Source: Campylobacteraceae bacterium (GTDB lineage Bacteria > Campylobacterota > Campylobacteria > Campylobacterales > Arcobacteraceae). From it: a DNA stretch of 64,000 nucleotides. The position numbers and the translations under genes were made by a program. The DNA lies in contig JABXII010000024.1 of the NCBI GenBank assembly GCA_013373175.1, forward strand, positions 1 to 64,000. The letters are read 5' to 3'. Numbering within the stretch: the first letter of the stretch is position 1; the number at the start of each line of letters is the position of its first letter. Shown here piece by piece: positions 38,968 to 50,221 of the stretch. The notes below the pieces were generated by a model, which made no database searches, had not been told where the DNA came from, and was given only the letters and a program-made list of their open reading frames with translations.

Positions 38968-40247
38968 TATATACTTCTTGGGTCAGTAATATATCCAGAG
39001 ATTGCACTAGCTGCTGCAACAGCTGAGTTTGCTAAATAAATTTTTGAAGTTCTTGATCCCATTCTTCCAACAAAGTTTCTATTTGTTGTAGAGATACAAA
39101 CTTCTTCATCTCCTAAAATACCCATATATCCACCTAAACATGCACCACAAGTTGGATTTGAAACAACAGCACCTGCATCTACTAATGTATCAATATATCC
39201 TGCTTTTGTTGCATCTCTAAGAATCTTTTGAGTACCCGGAGTTAAAATCATTCTTACATGTCTAGCAACTTTTTTGCCTTTCATAATCTCAGCAGCTACT
39301 TTAAAGTCAGATAATCTACCATTTGTACATGAACCAATAAATACTTGGTCTACTTTAATTTCATCAGCAACAGCTTGTGAAACCGCATGACCATTGTCTG
39401 GTAAGAATGGATAAGCAATTACTGGTTCTAAATTACCCACATCAATCTCAAGAACTTTTGTATATTTTGCATCTTCATCAGAGTAATGAATTTTTGGTTC
39501 AGCTCTTAATCCATCATTTGCTTCAGCAGTTTTCTTTAAAAACTCTTCTGTAATTTCATCATAAGCAAAAATACCATTTTTTGCCCCTGCTTCAATTGCC
39601 ATGTTACAAATTGAGAATCTATCATCCATAGATAAATGTTGTACTGTATCACCTGTAAACTCTAGTGTTTGATAAAGTGCTCCATCAACCCCTAAGATTC
39701 TAATTACTTCTAAGATAATATCTTTTCCAGATACATATTCACTTGGTTTTCCAGTCATAACTACTTTAATTGATTCTGGAACTTTGAACCAGTTACCACC
39801 AGTAATCATACCAAATGAGATATCAGTAGAACCCATGCCAGTAGAAAATGCTCCTAATCCACCGTGAGTACATGTATGAGAATCAGCACCAATGATAACA
39901 TCACCAGGTAATACTAAACCTTTTTCTGGTAATAAAGCATGCTCAATACCCATATCTTTTTCATCGAAGAAGTGTTTTAAATCATATTTTAATGCAAAAT
40001 CTCTTGAGATTTTTGCTTGGTTTGCAGATGCAATATCTTTTGCAGGGATAAAGTGATCTAATACAATTGCAAAACCATCTGGATTTGCTAACTCTTTAAA
40101 TCCTCCTTCTTCAAACGCTCTAATAGAAATAGGAGTTGTAATATCATTTCCAATTACCATATCAATTGGACTTCTTACAATTTCTCCTGCGTAAACCTCT
40201 CTTCCTACGTGTTCACTAAATATTTTTTCTGTTATTGTCTGACCCAT
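38967..40247 (-). CDS. leuC: 3-isopropylmalate dehydratase large subunit
   Basis: VIGADSHTCTHGGLGAFSTGMGSTDI; IGSCTNGRLSD; VSNPTCGACLGGYMGIL; NRNFVGRMGS. Confidence 0.92.
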   Translation of the reverse strand: MGQTITEKIFSEHVGREVYAGEIVRSPIDMVIGNDITTPISIRAFEEGGFKELANPDGFAIVLDHFIPAKDIASANQAKISRDFALKYDLKHFFDEKDMGIEHALLPEKGLVLPGDVIIGADSHTCTHGGLGAFSTGMGSTDISFGMITGGNWFKVPESIKVVMTGKPSEYVSGKDIILEVIRILGVDGALYQTLEFTGDTVQHLSMDDRFSICNMAIEAGAKNGIFAYDEITEEFLKKTAEANDGLRAEPKIHYSDEDAKYTKVLEIDVGNLEPVIAYPFLPDNGHAVSQAVADEIKVDQVFIGSCTNGRLSDFKVAAEIMKGKKVARHVRMILTPGTQKILRDATKAGYIDTLVDAGAVVSNPTCGACLGGYMGILGDEEVCISTTNRNFVGRMGSRTSKIYLANSAVAAASAISGYITDPRSI

Positions 40248-40310
40248 AAAAACCCCGTTTTAATATTTTTTATTTGGATTATACCTAAATAAATATTTAA
40301 GTCCCAAATT

Positions 40311-40781
40311 TTATTTTTCTATTTGTTTTTTCTTTTCTTCTCTAACTTCTTTTATTTGCATAAAAATCAAAATAGCCACTGCAATATTAATCATTACATC
40401 TGCTATATTAAAAATTGCAAACTCAAAACCATAATGCCAATAAAAATAATCTACTACTGCCCCATAGGTAAATCTATCTAAGATATTCGATAAACCTGCA
40501 GCATAAAGAATAGATATTGGTAAAAAATATTTATAAAAAACCTCTTTGTTTTTTGCTAAATATATTGTTGCAACAAGTGCTATTAACAATTGAATGTATT
40601 TTAAATATTCTTGTAAAAATTCAAACATTGAAAAAGCTACACCATAATTATATGCCAGTTTTAAAGACATATAAGCCCCATCAACTTCCCATGAGAAGTT
40701 AACAAAAGCGTATTTGATAAACTGATCAAATAAGAATATTGTTATAAAAATGATTATTGATAATTTATACTCTTTTCTCAT
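40311..40781 (-). CDS. lspA: Lipoprotein signal peptidase
   Basis: [43 protein letters not shown]. Confidence 0.95.
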   Translation of the reverse strand: MRKEYKLSIIIFITIFLFDQFIKYAFVNFSWEVDGAYMSLKLAYNYGVAFSMFEFLQEYLKYIQLLIALVATIYLAKNKEVFYKYFLPISILYAAGLSNILDRFTYGAVVDYFYWHYGFEFAIFNIADVMINIAVAILIFMQIKEVREEKKKQIEK

Positions 40782-42112
40782 AAAACTTTTTCAATAAACT
40801 CTTTTAATGTTTTCATTGATTCTTCAACTTCTTTTTTATCTTTACCTTCTAATAGTAATCTAATCTTATTTTCTGTTCCAGAATATCTAATTAAATCTCT
40901 AATACCTTTTTTTCTAATTGGTTCTAGAATCTCTTCTAGCCCATCAATCTCCTCTAAAGGTTTTTTCTCACTTACTTTTAAATTTACAAGTAATTGAGGA
41001 TAAAGATCAAATGGATTTAAAGCTACACTTGCCTTTTGTTTTTTTCTTAAAATCAATGCTAATACTTGAAGTGCAGATGCTACACCATCACCAGTTTTTG
41101 CAACATCAGAGAAAATAATGTGACCACTTTGTTCACCACCAAAATTAACTCCTCTATCTTTCATTTGTTCTAAAACATTTTTATCACCTACATTTGATCT
41201 TAGAAGCTCTAAGTCATGTGAGTTTAAATAGTCTTCTAAAGCTTTGTTAGACATAACTGTTGCAACACAAGCCTCACCTTTTAATGTGTTCTCTTCTTTT
41301 AAGAAAGTACAAAGAGCCCCAAGAAGTTTATCTCCATCGACAACTTCTCCCTCTTCATCTACAATAACCAATCTATCAGCATCACCATCAAGAGCAATAC
41401 CAATGTCAGCTCTATATTCTTTAACTACTTTTCCAACATTTGCAGGATATAAAGCACCACATCCATCATTGATGTTATATCCATTTGGTTTATCATTTAG
41501 TGTAATAACATCTGCACCTAATTCATCTAAAATTGTAGGTGCAACTTTGTATGCAGCCCCATTTGCACAATCTAAAACGATTCTCATACCTTGTAATGAT
41601 AAATCATTAGGGAAAGAACTTTTAATAGCAACGATGTATCTTCCAATAACATCATCAATTCTTTTTGAAGAACCGATATTTTTACCTGTTACTGTGCCCT
41701 CTTTTAATACTTCATCATCAAAGAAAATTTTCTCGATATTTTCTTCACAGTTAGTACTTAGTTTATTTCCATGGTTATCAAAAAATTTAATACCATTATC
41801 CTCAAAAGGATTGTGAGAAGCAGAAATCATAATTCCAGCATCACATCTCATACTTTCTGTTAAGTAAGCAATTGCAGGAGTTGGCATAGGACCAATCTGA
41901 ATTACATCATAACCTACTGAAGTAAGACCACTTACAAGTGCATTTTCAATCATATAGCCACTTCTTCGTGTATCTTTTCCAACTAATATTCTTTTTGTTG
42001 TTGAATGCTTTCTAAAGTAGATTCCAGCAGCCTTTGCAAGTTTTAGTACAGTAACTGCATCTAAGAACTCACCTGCTAGTCCTCTAACTCCATCTGTTCC
42101 AAATAGTTTCAT
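40778..42112 (-). CDS. glmM: Phosphoglucosamine mutase
   Basis: [60 protein letters not shown]. Confidence 0.97.
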   Translation of the reverse strand: MKLFGTDGVRGLAGEFLDAVTVLKLAKAAGIYFRKHSTTKRILVGKDTRRSGYMIENALVSGLTSVGYDVIQIGPMPTPAIAYLTESMRCDAGIMISASHNPFEDNGIKFFDNHGNKLSTNCEENIEKIFFDDEVLKEGTVTGKNIGSSKRIDDVIGRYIVAIKSSFPNDLSLQGMRIVLDCANGAAYKVAPTILDELGADVITLNDKPNGYNINDGCGALYPANVGKVVKEYRADIGIALDGDADRLVIVDEEGEVVDGDKLLGALCTFLKEENTLKGEACVATVMSNKALEDYLNSHDLELLRSNVGDKNVLEQMKDRGVNFGGEQSGHIIFSDVAKTGDGVASALQVLALILRKKQKASVALNPFDLYPQLLVNLKVSEKKPLEEIDGLEEILEPIRKKGIRDLIRYSGTENKIRLLLEGKDKKEVEESMKTLKEFIEKVL

Positions 42113-42196
42113 TAAATCTTCCTAAATTTAAACTAACTTTAAAGTTATTTAGATAATATTCTATCCTTTAAAATTTTACAAAGAGGTTAAATAATT

Positions 42197-42457
42197 ATGG
42201 CAAATCACAAATCTGCTGAGAAAAGAGCGAGACAGACAAAAGTTAGAACAGAAAGAAACAGATTCTATAAAACTAGAATCAAAAATGTTACTAAAGACGT
42301 AGTAGCTGCAATTGAAGCTGCAGACAAAGACAAAGCAGTTGAAGCAATGAAATCTGCTAACAAATACATCCACCATTGTGTATCTAAAGGTATCCTAAAG
42401 AAAGGTACTGCAGCTAGAAAAGTTTCTAGACTACAAGTACAAGTAAACGCTATATAA
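42197..42457 (+). CDS. rpsT: Ribosomal protein bS20
   Basis: [29 protein letters not shown]. Confidence 0.97.
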   Translation: MANHKSAEKRARQTKVRTERNRFYKTRIKNVTKDVVAAIEAADKDKAVEAMKSANKYIHHCVSKGILKKGTAARKVSRLQVQVNAI

Positions 42458-42514
42458 GTATAAATTCAAATATTTTATTCGAGTCTATATAAATATAATA
42501 AATACTAACTAAAT

Positions 42515-43582
42515 ATGCTACAAGATAAACTAAAACCATTTATAGACAGATATGAAGAAATCAATAATTTATTGATTTCTCCAGATATCACTTCTGACAT
42601 AAAAAAAATGACTGAGCTATCAAAGGAACAATCTAGTATTGAACCAATTGTTAACAAAGCAAAAGAGTATATCAAAGTTGTAGAAGATATTGAAGAAAAC
42701 AAAATGATGCTTGATGATCCAGAACTTGGTGAACTAGCAAAAGAGGAACTTAAAGAATTAGAAGCTTCAAAGCCAAAAATTGAAGAAGAAATTAAATTTC
42801 TAATGATTCCAAAAGATCCTAATGATGACAAAAATATCTATCTAGAACTTAGAGCAGGTACTGGAGGAGATGAAGCAGCGCTTTTCGTTGGTAATCTTTT
42901 TAGAGCTTATATCAGATATGCAGAAAACAATGGATGGAAAGTTGAAATCATGAACCAAAGTGAAAGTGAAGCAGGTGGATACAAGGAAATTGTAGCTTTA
43001 TTTAAAGGTGACCATGTATATTCAAAATTAAAATTTGAAGGTGGTACACACAGAGTTCAAAGAGTACCAGCTACTGAATCACAAGGTCGTGTCCATACGT
43101 CAGCAATTACTGTTGCCGTTATGCCTGAAGTTGATGATGTAGAGATTGAAATCAACCCAAATGATTTAAAAATTGATGTTATGAGAGCAAGTGGGAATGG
43201 TGGGCAATCAGTAAATACTACTGACTCTGCTGTAAGAATTACACATATTCCAAGTGGAATTGTTGTTACAAACCAAGACCAAAAGTCTCAACATAAAAAT
43301 AAAGATAGAGCAATGAAAGTTCTTAAAGCAAGACTTTATGACCTTGAAATGCAAGAAAAAATGCAAAGTGAAGGTGCCACTAGAAAAGAACAAGTAGGTA
43401 CTGGAGATAGAAGTGGAAGAATTAGAACATATAATTATCCACAAGGAAGAATATCAGACCACAGAATTAATTTAACTCTATATAGATTAGATGCAATTAT
43501 GAATGATGGTCTATTTGATGAAGTAATTGATCCTCTTATTACTGATTATCAAACAAGACTTATTGAAGCAAATGGGCTATAA
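42515..43582 (+). CDS. prfA: Peptide chain release factor 1
   Basis: [36 protein letters not shown]. Confidence 0.97.
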   Translation: MLQDKLKPFIDRYEEINNLLISPDITSDIKKMTELSKEQSSIEPIVNKAKEYIKVVEDIEENKMMLDDPELGELAKEELKELEASKPKIEEEIKFLMIPKDPNDDKNIYLELRAGTGGDEAALFVGNLFRAYIRYAENNGWKVEIMNQSESEAGGYKEIVALFKGDHVYSKLKFEGGTHRVQRVPATESQGRVHTSAITVAVMPEVDDVEIEINPNDLKIDVMRASGNGGQSVNTTDSAVRITHIPSGIVVTNQDQKSQHKNKDRAMKVLKARLYDLEMQEKMQSEGATRKEQVGTGDRSGRIRTYNYPQGRISDHRINLTLYRLDAIMNDGLFDEVIDPLITDYQTRLIEANGL

Positions 43583-43633
43583 TAGCCCTTTGCAATCTTA
43601 CATAATAAATAATATCACAAAAAAAACTTTTTA

Positions 43634-43665
43634 GTAACCAAGTTGTAATCAACAACTATTATACT
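43634..43665 (+). promoter_or_regulatory. Candidate PhoB-type box and -10 upstream of pstS
   Basis: GTAACCaagttGTAATC (repeat starts 43634 and 43645, 11 nt apart) then TATACT at 43660-43665. Confidence 0.6.
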
Positions 43666-43684
43666 TCCATATCATTATTAAAAT

Positions 43685-44752
43685 ATGGAGACAAAAATGA
43701 CATTAAAGAAAACTACAATTGCTTTATTAGCAAGTGCTGCACTAACTGTTTCTCTTTCTGCTAGAGATCAAATTAAAATGGTTGGATCATCAACAGTATA
43801 TCCTTTCGCATCTGCGGTAGCTGAAGAATTAGGTGCTACAACTAAATACCCAACTCCAGTAGTTGAATCAACTGGTTCAGGTGGTGGTATGAAATTATTT
43901 TGTGCTGGAAATGATTTAAATACTCCAGATATCACAAATGCTTCAAGAAGAATGAAAGCTAAAGAGTTCACAATGTGTGAAAAAAATGGAGTTACTGATA
44001 TCACTGAAGCTGTAATTGGATTCGATGGTATTGCATTTGCTCAAGATAAATCAAATGAACATTTTACAGTTACTAAAAAACAATTAGCATTAGCAGTAGC
44101 TGCTGAAGTACCTTCAAAAGATGGAAAAAAATTAATTGCTAACCCATACAAAAAATGGTCAGATATTGATGCAAGTTTACCAAACAGAGAAATCATTATT
44201 TATGGACCACCAAAATCTTCTGGTACAAGAGATGCTTTTGAAGATATGGTTATGAAAGGTACATTCAAAAAAATGGCTGTATATACTGACCTTTACAAAG
44301 CAGACAAAAAAGCTAACAAAAAATATAAAAAATATCACGTAGTAAGAACTGACGGTGTTTATGTACCATCAGGTGAAAATGATAATATTATCGTTCAAAA
44401 ATTAACTAAAAACAAAAATGCATTCGGAATCTTTGGATACTCTTTCTTAGTTGAAAATGATGACAAATTAGAAGGTGCAAAAGTTAATGGTGTTTCTCCA
44501 ACTCCAGATGCAATTTCTTCTGGGAAATACCCAATTTCTAGATCATTATTCTTCTATACTAAGAACTCTCATAAAAAAGATGTTCCAGCTATGAATAAAT
44601 ATATTGAGATGTTTATGTCTGAAAACATGATTGGTTCTGAAGGAATTCTTTCAGAAATTGGACTTATTGCTTTACCAGACGCTCAAAGAGCAGCTATTAG
44701 AAAAGCAGTTATGAATTCTAAAAAACTTAAATTAGCTGACTTAAAACACTAA
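43685..44752 (+). CDS. pstS: Phosphate ABC transporter substrate-binding protein PstS
   Basis: IKMVGSSTVYPFASAVAEELG..VVESTGSGGGMKLFCAG; GPPKSSGTRDAFEDMV. Confidence 0.93.
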   Translation: METKMTLKKTTIALLASAALTVSLSARDQIKMVGSSTVYPFASAVAEELGATTKYPTPVVESTGSGGGMKLFCAGNDLNTPDITNASRRMKAKEFTMCEKNGVTDITEAVIGFDGIAFAQDKSNEHFTVTKKQLALAVAAEVPSKDGKKLIANPYKKWSDIDASLPNREIIIYGPPKSSGTRDAFEDMVMKGTFKKMAVYTDLYKADKKANKKYKKYHVVRTDGVYVPSGENDNIIVQKLTKNKNAFGIFGYSFLVENDDKLEGAKVNGVSPTPDAISSGKYPISRSLFFYTKNSHKKDVPAMNKYIEMFMSENMIGSEGILSEIGLIALPDAQRAAIRKAVMNSKKLKLADLKH

Positions 44753-44772
44753 TTTCTTTCCCTACTAACAAA

Positions 44773-44801
44773 ATTAAAAGAAGGTTTTTCCTTCTTTTAA
44801 T
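44773..44801 (+). terminator. Terminator/attenuator after pstS
   Basis: attaaaagaagg-ttttt-ccttcttttaat perfect 12-bp stem. Confidence 0.75.
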
Positions 44802-44883
44802 AGTTTTAAATATGAACTTTTATTCTGCCCGCGAACACAAAATAAGAGCTCATATTTAATCCTATAAAGAAGAGGTAAATCCT

Positions 44884-46602
44884 ATGTCAGCAAAAATTGA
44901 TGTTGACAAACTTGACTTCGCTTTTCAACCTATCGTAAATACCAATACAGGCAAGATTTTTGCTGTAGAAGCTTTAATTAGAAATGTTGAAGAATTAGAG
45001 TTTGAATCAATTTTCCATTTTTTTGATACTTTAGCTAATAAAAAGATACTTTATAAAGTAGACATGCTTTTAAGAAAAAAAGCTATTAAAAAGTACAAAA
45101 AAATCGAATTAAACAATCTAAAACTATTTTATAATATAGATAATAGGCTATTTGCCATGCCAGATTTCGAATTTGGTGAAACTGCAAAACAACTTGAGAA
45201 ATATGAATTAAGCAAAGATGATATATGCTTTGAAATAACAGAACATAGCTCTTTAGAAGATCAACAATTAATAAAACATATAGTAAGTACCTATAAATCA
45301 AAAAACTATAATATTGCATTAGATGATTTTGGTACTGGTATATCTGGACTTCATTTATTATATTTATCAGATACAAATTATATAAAGATAGATAAATTCT
45401 TTATTGAAAATATTCATAAAGATGCTAAGAAAAGGTTATTCTGTGCTTCTATTGTAGAGATGGCTCATACTATGGGTATAAAAGTTATAGCTGAAGGTGT
45501 TGAAACAAAAGAAGAGTATTATGTTTGTAAAGAGATTAAAGCAGATTACATTCAAGGTTTCTTAGTTGCAAGACCAAGTACAGATATAAAAGATATAAAA
45601 AAATACTATTCAAAAGATAATATTTTTAATAAAGATAGAAGAGTTACAAGGGGTAACTTTATTGATAAATCTTTTATTGATAAAATAGACCCTTTAAATG
45701 TAAATGCAAGCTTGCATGAACTATTTGTTTATTTTAAAGAACATACTTTAAATACCTTTGTTCCTATTATTGATGATAATAAAAAAATTCTAGGTGCCAT
45801 TTATGAAGTAGATATTAAAGAAATCTCTTACTCACAATACGGTTTATCTTTAGCAAAAAATGATTCCTTTAAAGCAAAACTAAAAAACTATATCAAACCT
45901 GTTTTAGAGATAGATTTAAGTTGGGGAATTGATAAAGCCTTAGAAATTTTTAATATGAGAAATGATGCTCAAGGTGTATTTGTTTCAAAAGATGCTAGAT
46001 ACTATGGATTTATAAATCTTAATAACCTTTTATCACTTTCATATAAAAGAAACCTTGAAATAGCACAAAATCAAAACCCTCTTACTAAGTTACCAGGTAA
46101 TAAGCAAATTGAAAGCTTCATTTCTACTGCATTTAAAAATGACCAACACACTCAAATTGTATATTTTGATTTTAATGACTTTAAACCTTTTAATGATACT
46201 TATGGATTTAGACAAGGTGACCGTGCAATTTTAATGTTCTCAGAAATTCTTCAAAAAAATATTTCAAGTGAAAACTTTATTGCCCATGTTGGAGGGGATG
46301 ACTTCTTTGTAGGTTTTGTTAATAGTAAGTATGAATATGTTTATGAAGTTATTAAAAAAGTACAAGAAGAGTTTAGACTAAATGCAACAAGTCTTTACAA
46401 CGAAAAAGATATAAACAATGGTTACATGACATCAAAAGATAGATTTGGTACAAGTAGAAATTTTAGTTTATTATCTGTATGTGCTGCTATTATAGAACTA
46501 ACTAAAAACTCGACACAAGAGTCATTTAACCAAAATATAGGACAAATTAAAAAGCTATCTAAAGAATACCCTTACCCTTATGGTAGTTGCATTTTCATGT
46601 AA
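44884..46602 (+). CDS. EAL-CBS-GGDEF c-di-GMP turnover protein
   Basis: EAL: EALIR, NIDNR, EITE, DDFGTG, KIDKFFI, EGVET, QGF; CBS-like pair; GGDEF: FDFNDFKPFNDTYG..HVGGDDFF. Confidence 0.93.
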   Translation: MSAKIDVDKLDFAFQPIVNTNTGKIFAVEALIRNVEELEFESIFHFFDTLANKKILYKVDMLLRKKAIKKYKKIELNNLKLFYNIDNRLFAMPDFEFGETAKQLEKYELSKDDICFEITEHSSLEDQQLIKHIVSTYKSKNYNIALDDFGTGISGLHLLYLSDTNYIKIDKFFIENIHKDAKKRLFCASIVEMAHTMGIKVIAEGVETKEEYYVCKEIKADYIQGFLVARPSTDIKDIKKYYSKDNIFNKDRRVTRGNFIDKSFIDKIDPLNVNASLHELFVYFKEHTLNTFVPIIDDNKKILGAIYEVDIKEISYSQYGLSLAKNDSFKAKLKNYIKPVLEIDLSWGIDKALEIFNMRNDAQGVFVSKDARYYGFINLNNLLSLSYKRNLEIAQNQNPLTKLPGNKQIESFISTAFKNDQHTQIVYFDFNDFKPFNDTYGFRQGDRAILMFSEILQKNISSENFIAHVGGDDFFVGFVNSKYEYVYEVIKKVQEEFRLNATSLYNEKDINNGYMTSKDRFGTSRNFSLLSVCAAIIELTKNSTQESFNQNIGQIKKLSKEYPYPYGSCIFM

Positions 46603-46630
46603 CCATCATGTAACTAATATCATGTAGAAT
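46595..46630 (+). promoter_or_regulatory. Candidate PhoB-type box and -10 upstream of pstC
   Basis: TCATGTAACca TCATGTAACta at 11-nt period (46595, 46606), third partial copy TCATGTAGA at 46620, TAGAAT at 46625. Confidence 0.6.
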
Positions 46631-46658
46631 TACGCAAATTTAAACATAAAGGGAAGAT

Positions 46659-47588
46659 TTGCATTCATTTGAATCTAAAAACAAATCAACTGAATTAAAA
46701 GAGAACCTTATAAAAGGTGCATTGATTACAGCTTCTGTAATATCAATCCTTACTACATTTGGTATTCTTTTTTCAATTCTATTTGAAGCAATAGCCTTCT
46801 TTGAATTAAGAAGTTTCTGGTACTTCTTAACAGGAACAGTATGGTCGCCAGGTGTTGCAGGAAGTAAATTTGGAGCTATTCCAATTTTCGCTGGAACAAT
46901 GATGATTACTTTCATTGCAATGTTAGTTGCAATTCCTATTGGATTAGGTAGTGCTGTTTTTATGAGTGAGTACGCTTCTTACGAAACAAGGTCATATCTA
47001 AAACCAATGCTAGAAATCCTTGCAGGTATTCCAACAGTTGTATATGGTTTCTTTGCAGCGATTACTGTTGCTCCTTTAATTGTAAAAGGTGCAGCTGCAA
47101 TAGGATTAGAAGCTACTTTTAACTCAGCTTTAGCATCTGGAGTTGTAATGGGAATTATGATTATCCCTGTTATCTCATCACTTTCTGATGATGTTATTAA
47201 AGCAGTTCCAGATTCTCAAAGAAAAGCTTCACTTGGATTAGGAATGACTCAAGGGGAAACAATTAAAAACATTGTACTACCTTCAGCACTTCCAGGTATT
47301 ATCTCTGCTTGTATTCTTGGTTTCTCAAAAGCAATTGGAGAAACAATGATTGTTGTAATGGCAGCAGGGTTAAGACCAAATCTATCATTTAATCCATTAG
47401 AAGATATGACAACTGTTACAGTAACAATTGTAAACTCACTAGTTGGTGATTTTGAATTTAACTCACCTGAAACATTATCAGCATTTGCATTAGGACTTAT
47501 GTTATTTGTTGTTACTTTAATACTTAATGTTATCTCATTAAGTTTAATTAGAAAATTCAAAGAAAAATATAAAGTGAATACATTATGA
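46659..47588 (+). CDS. pstC: Phosphate ABC transporter permease PstC
   Basis: LVAIPIGLGSAVFMSEYAS, EILAGIPTVVYGFFA, FSKAIGETMIVVMAAG. Confidence 0.95.
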   Translation: MHSFESKNKSTELKENLIKGALITASVISILTTFGILFSILFEAIAFFELRSFWYFLTGTVWSPGVAGSKFGAIPIFAGTMMITFIAMLVAIPIGLGSAVFMSEYASYETRSYLKPMLEILAGIPTVVYGFFAAITVAPLIVKGAAAIGLEATFNSALASGVVMGIMIIPVISSLSDDVIKAVPDSQRKASLGLGMTQGETIKNIVLPSALPGIISACILGFSKAIGETMIVVMAAGLRPNLSFNPLEDMTTVTVTIVNSLVGDFEFNSPETLSAFALGLMLFVVTLILNVISLSLIRKFKEKYKVNTL

Positions 47589-48769
47589 TTAAAAGAAAAA
47601 ATAAGAATAAAGATAACCCATTTTATGACCCAACACTTTCAGGAAGGCATAGAAGTTCTAAAAGATTTAAGACTTTTACTTTATCTTCTTTAATCTTTTC
47701 AGTTGCATTCTTAGCATTTTTCCTTTTTGACATTATTTCAAAAGGAAGTCCTGCATTCGAGCAAGCTTATGTAAATGTAAATGTAACATATAATGAAGCT
47801 TCAATGAAAAGTTATAGAAAAGCAATTGATAGAAAGTATTCAAGAATTGTATCAAGAGCATGGCTTAGAACACTGCCTATGGAAATGAAAAAGAATCCAG
47901 AATTAATGGGTACAACAGTTAAAATGTGGGTTCTAGCAGATGATCAAGTTGATCAATATTTAAAAGGTCATTACTATAAATTAAAGACAAAAGATAGAAG
48001 ACTAATTGATGATATGAAAGTAAATGGAGATGTTGAACTTAAATTCAATAAAATCTTCTTTTTAAATGGTGACTCAAAAACACCAGAATTTGCTGGTTTA
48101 AACTCTGCAATTGTTGGTTCTATTTTGACTTTAATTATTACGATGCTAGTTGCTTTCCCTATTGGAGTTATGACAGCGGTATATTTAGAAGAGTTTGCAG
48201 ATGATAATAAGTTCACTCAAACAATTGAAGTAAATATTAATAACCTTGCAGCAATTCCTTCAATTTTATTTGGTCTTTTAGGTCTTGCTATATTTATTAA
48301 TCTTTTTGGAATGCCAAGATCTTCACCTTTAGTTGGTGGTTTAACACTTGCACTTATGACTTTACCTATTATTATTGTAAGTTCAAGGGCAGCATTAAGA
48401 GCAGTTCCAGATTCAATAAGACAAGCAGCATATGGCTTAGGATTAACAAAAATAGAAGTAACTAGAGACCACGTTTTACCATTAGCATTTCCTGGAATAT
48501 TAACTGGTTCAATTATTGGTTTAGCACAAGCAATGGGTGAAACTGCACCACTAATCATCATTGGTATGATTGCATTTATCCCAGATTCACCAGAATCTAT
48601 TTTCCAAGCAGCAACAGTTATGCCTGCACAGTTATTTACTTGGGCTGGTATGCCAGAGAGAATGTATATAGAAAAAACAGCAGCTGGTATTATGGTGTTA
48701 TTAACAATATTAATTTCACTAAATGCATTAGCAATTTATCTTAGAAAAAAATATGAAGTAAAATGGTAA
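47585..48769 (+). CDS. pstA: Phosphate ABC transporter permease PstA
   Basis: FPIGVMTAVYLEEFA, NNLAAIPSILFGLLGLAIF, GLAQAMGETAPLIIIGM. Confidence 0.95.
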   Translation: MIKRKNKNKDNPFYDPTLSGRHRSSKRFKTFTLSSLIFSVAFLAFFLFDIISKGSPAFEQAYVNVNVTYNEASMKSYRKAIDRKYSRIVSRAWLRTLPMEMKKNPELMGTTVKMWVLADDQVDQYLKGHYYKLKTKDRRLIDDMKVNGDVELKFNKIFFLNGDSKTPEFAGLNSAIVGSILTLIITMLVAFPIGVMTAVYLEEFADDNKFTQTIEVNINNLAAIPSILFGLLGLAIFINLFGMPRSSPLVGGLTLALMTLPIIIVSSRAALRAVPDSIRQAAYGLGLTKIEVTRDHVLPLAFPGILTGSIIGLAQAMGETAPLIIIGMIAFIPDSPESIFQAATVMPAQLFTWAGMPERMYIEKTAAGIMVLLTILISLNALAIYLRKKYEVKW

Positions 48770-48781
48770 GGAATAGATAAG

Positions 48782-49549
48782 ATGTCAAATAATAGTATAA
48801 AAATAGATGTAAACGAATTAAATTTATGGTACGGAGATAATCATGCACTTCATAATATCACTGTTCCTTTATATGAAAACAAAATCACAGCATTAATTGG
48901 ACCATCAGGATGTGGTAAATCTACATTCTTAAGATGTTTAAATAGAATGAATGACTTAATTTCAAGTGTAAAAATTGATGGTTCAGTTGTTATTGATAAG
49001 AAGAATATCTATGACAAAGATGTAGATGAAGTAAGTGTTAGAAAAAAGATTGGTATGGTATTTCAACAACCAAATCCATTTCCAAAATCTATTTATGAAA
49101 ATGTAGCTTATGCTCCTTTAAAACATGGTCATGTAAAAAAAGGAAAAGCTTGTGATGAACTTGTTGAAAAAGCCCTTATTGATGCTGGACTTTGGGAAGA
49201 AGTAAAAGATAAATTACAAGAACCTGGTACTTCACTTTCTGGTGGTCAACAACAAAGACTTTGTATTGCAAGAACAATTGCAGTTAAACCAGAAGTTATT
49301 TTAATGGATGAGCCAACATCAGCACTTGACCCTATTTCAACAGAAAAGATTGAAGCATTAATGTTAGAACTTAAAAAGAAATATACAATTGTAACTGTAA
49401 CTCATAATATGCAACAAGCGGCAAGGGTAGCAGATTATACAGCATTTTTCCACCTAGGAAAACTAATAGAGTATGATGAAACAGAAACTATTTTTGTTAA
49501 CCCATCAAATAAAAAAACTGAAGATTATATTACAGGAAGGTTCGGATAA
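48782..49549 (+). CDS. pstB: Phosphate ABC transporter ATP-binding protein PstB
   Basis: [69 protein letters not shown]. Confidence 0.97.
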   Translation: MSNNSIKIDVNELNLWYGDNHALHNITVPLYENKITALIGPSGCGKSTFLRCLNRMNDLISSVKIDGSVVIDKKNIYDKDVDEVSVRKKIGMVFQQPNPFPKSIYENVAYAPLKHGHVKKGKACDELVEKALIDAGLWEEVKDKLQEPGTSLSGGQQQRLCIARTIAVKPEVILMDEPTSALDPISTEKIEALMLELKKKYTIVTVTHNMQQAARVADYTAFFHLGKLIEYDETETIFVNPSNKKTEDYITGRFG

Positions 49550-50217
49550 TGTTAAAACCATATATTGAAAGTATTAATAAAATAAAAGAAGAAATCACAA
49601 CTATAGGAGAAGAGATTTCTCATGCTAATAAAATCTCTTTATCTGCTTTAAAAGAGAATGACCCATCAATGTTAAAAGATGTGAATCTATCTTTAAAAAA
49701 GTTATCTTCTAAATCAAATGAAATTGATAACTTAATAGTTAAAACTTTAGCCCTTTATTCACCAGAAGCTAAAGACTTAAGAGAGATGGTTTCTTATTTA
49801 AAGATTACAAATGAACTTATGAGAGCAGCATCGTATTCAAAAACATTTGCTAAAAACTTTAGAAAGTCATTTTCTCCAGAACTAAATGCGGATGCAATTT
49901 TAGAGTATGCAATTCCTTTATTAAAAACATCAAACCTAGCACTTAATACAGCAATTGAGATGATTGGGGAAGATGATGAAAAAATCATTGAGGAAAAATT
50001 CAACAAAGTATTAGTTGAAGATAGTAAAACTGATGATTTATATGCAATGATTGAGAAAAACATTTTAAAACTTATTACTAGAAACATTGAACTTTCAAAA
50101 GACTATTTTGAAGTATTAAGCTCACTAAGAAGATTAGAAAAAATATCAGGAAGAGCTTCATCTATTGCTAATCTTTTAGTTTTTGCTGAAGTTGGTGGAG
50201 ACTTAGAAAACGTATAA
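49549..50217 (+). CDS. phoU: PhoU-like phosphate regulator
   Basis: Helical PhoU-like protein directly after pstB; EIDNLIVKTLALYSPEAKDLREMVSYLKITNELMRAAS. Confidence 0.88.
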   Translation: MLKPYIESINKIKEEITTIGEEISHANKISLSALKENDPSMLKDVNLSLKKLSSKSNEIDNLIVKTLALYSPEAKDLREMVSYLKITNELMRAASYSKTFAKNFRKSFSPELNADAILEYAIPLLKTSNLALNTAIEMIGEDDEKIIEEKFNKVLVEDSKTDDLYAMIEKNILKLITRNIELSKDYFEVLSSLRRLEKISGRASSIANLLVFAEVGGDLENV

Positions 50218-50221
50218 TTGT

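Noticed and set aside
41244-41816. 190-aa plus-strand ORF opposite glmM
   Set aside because: Antisense shadow ORF of a strongly conserved enzyme.
44802-44883. Possible riboswitch or Pho box between the pstS terminator and the EAL-GGDEF gene
   Set aside because: No GTAAY direct repeat and no convincing stem structure seen.
46640-48561. Minus-strand ORFs opposite pstC/pstA
   Set aside because: Shadow ORFs of the permease genes.
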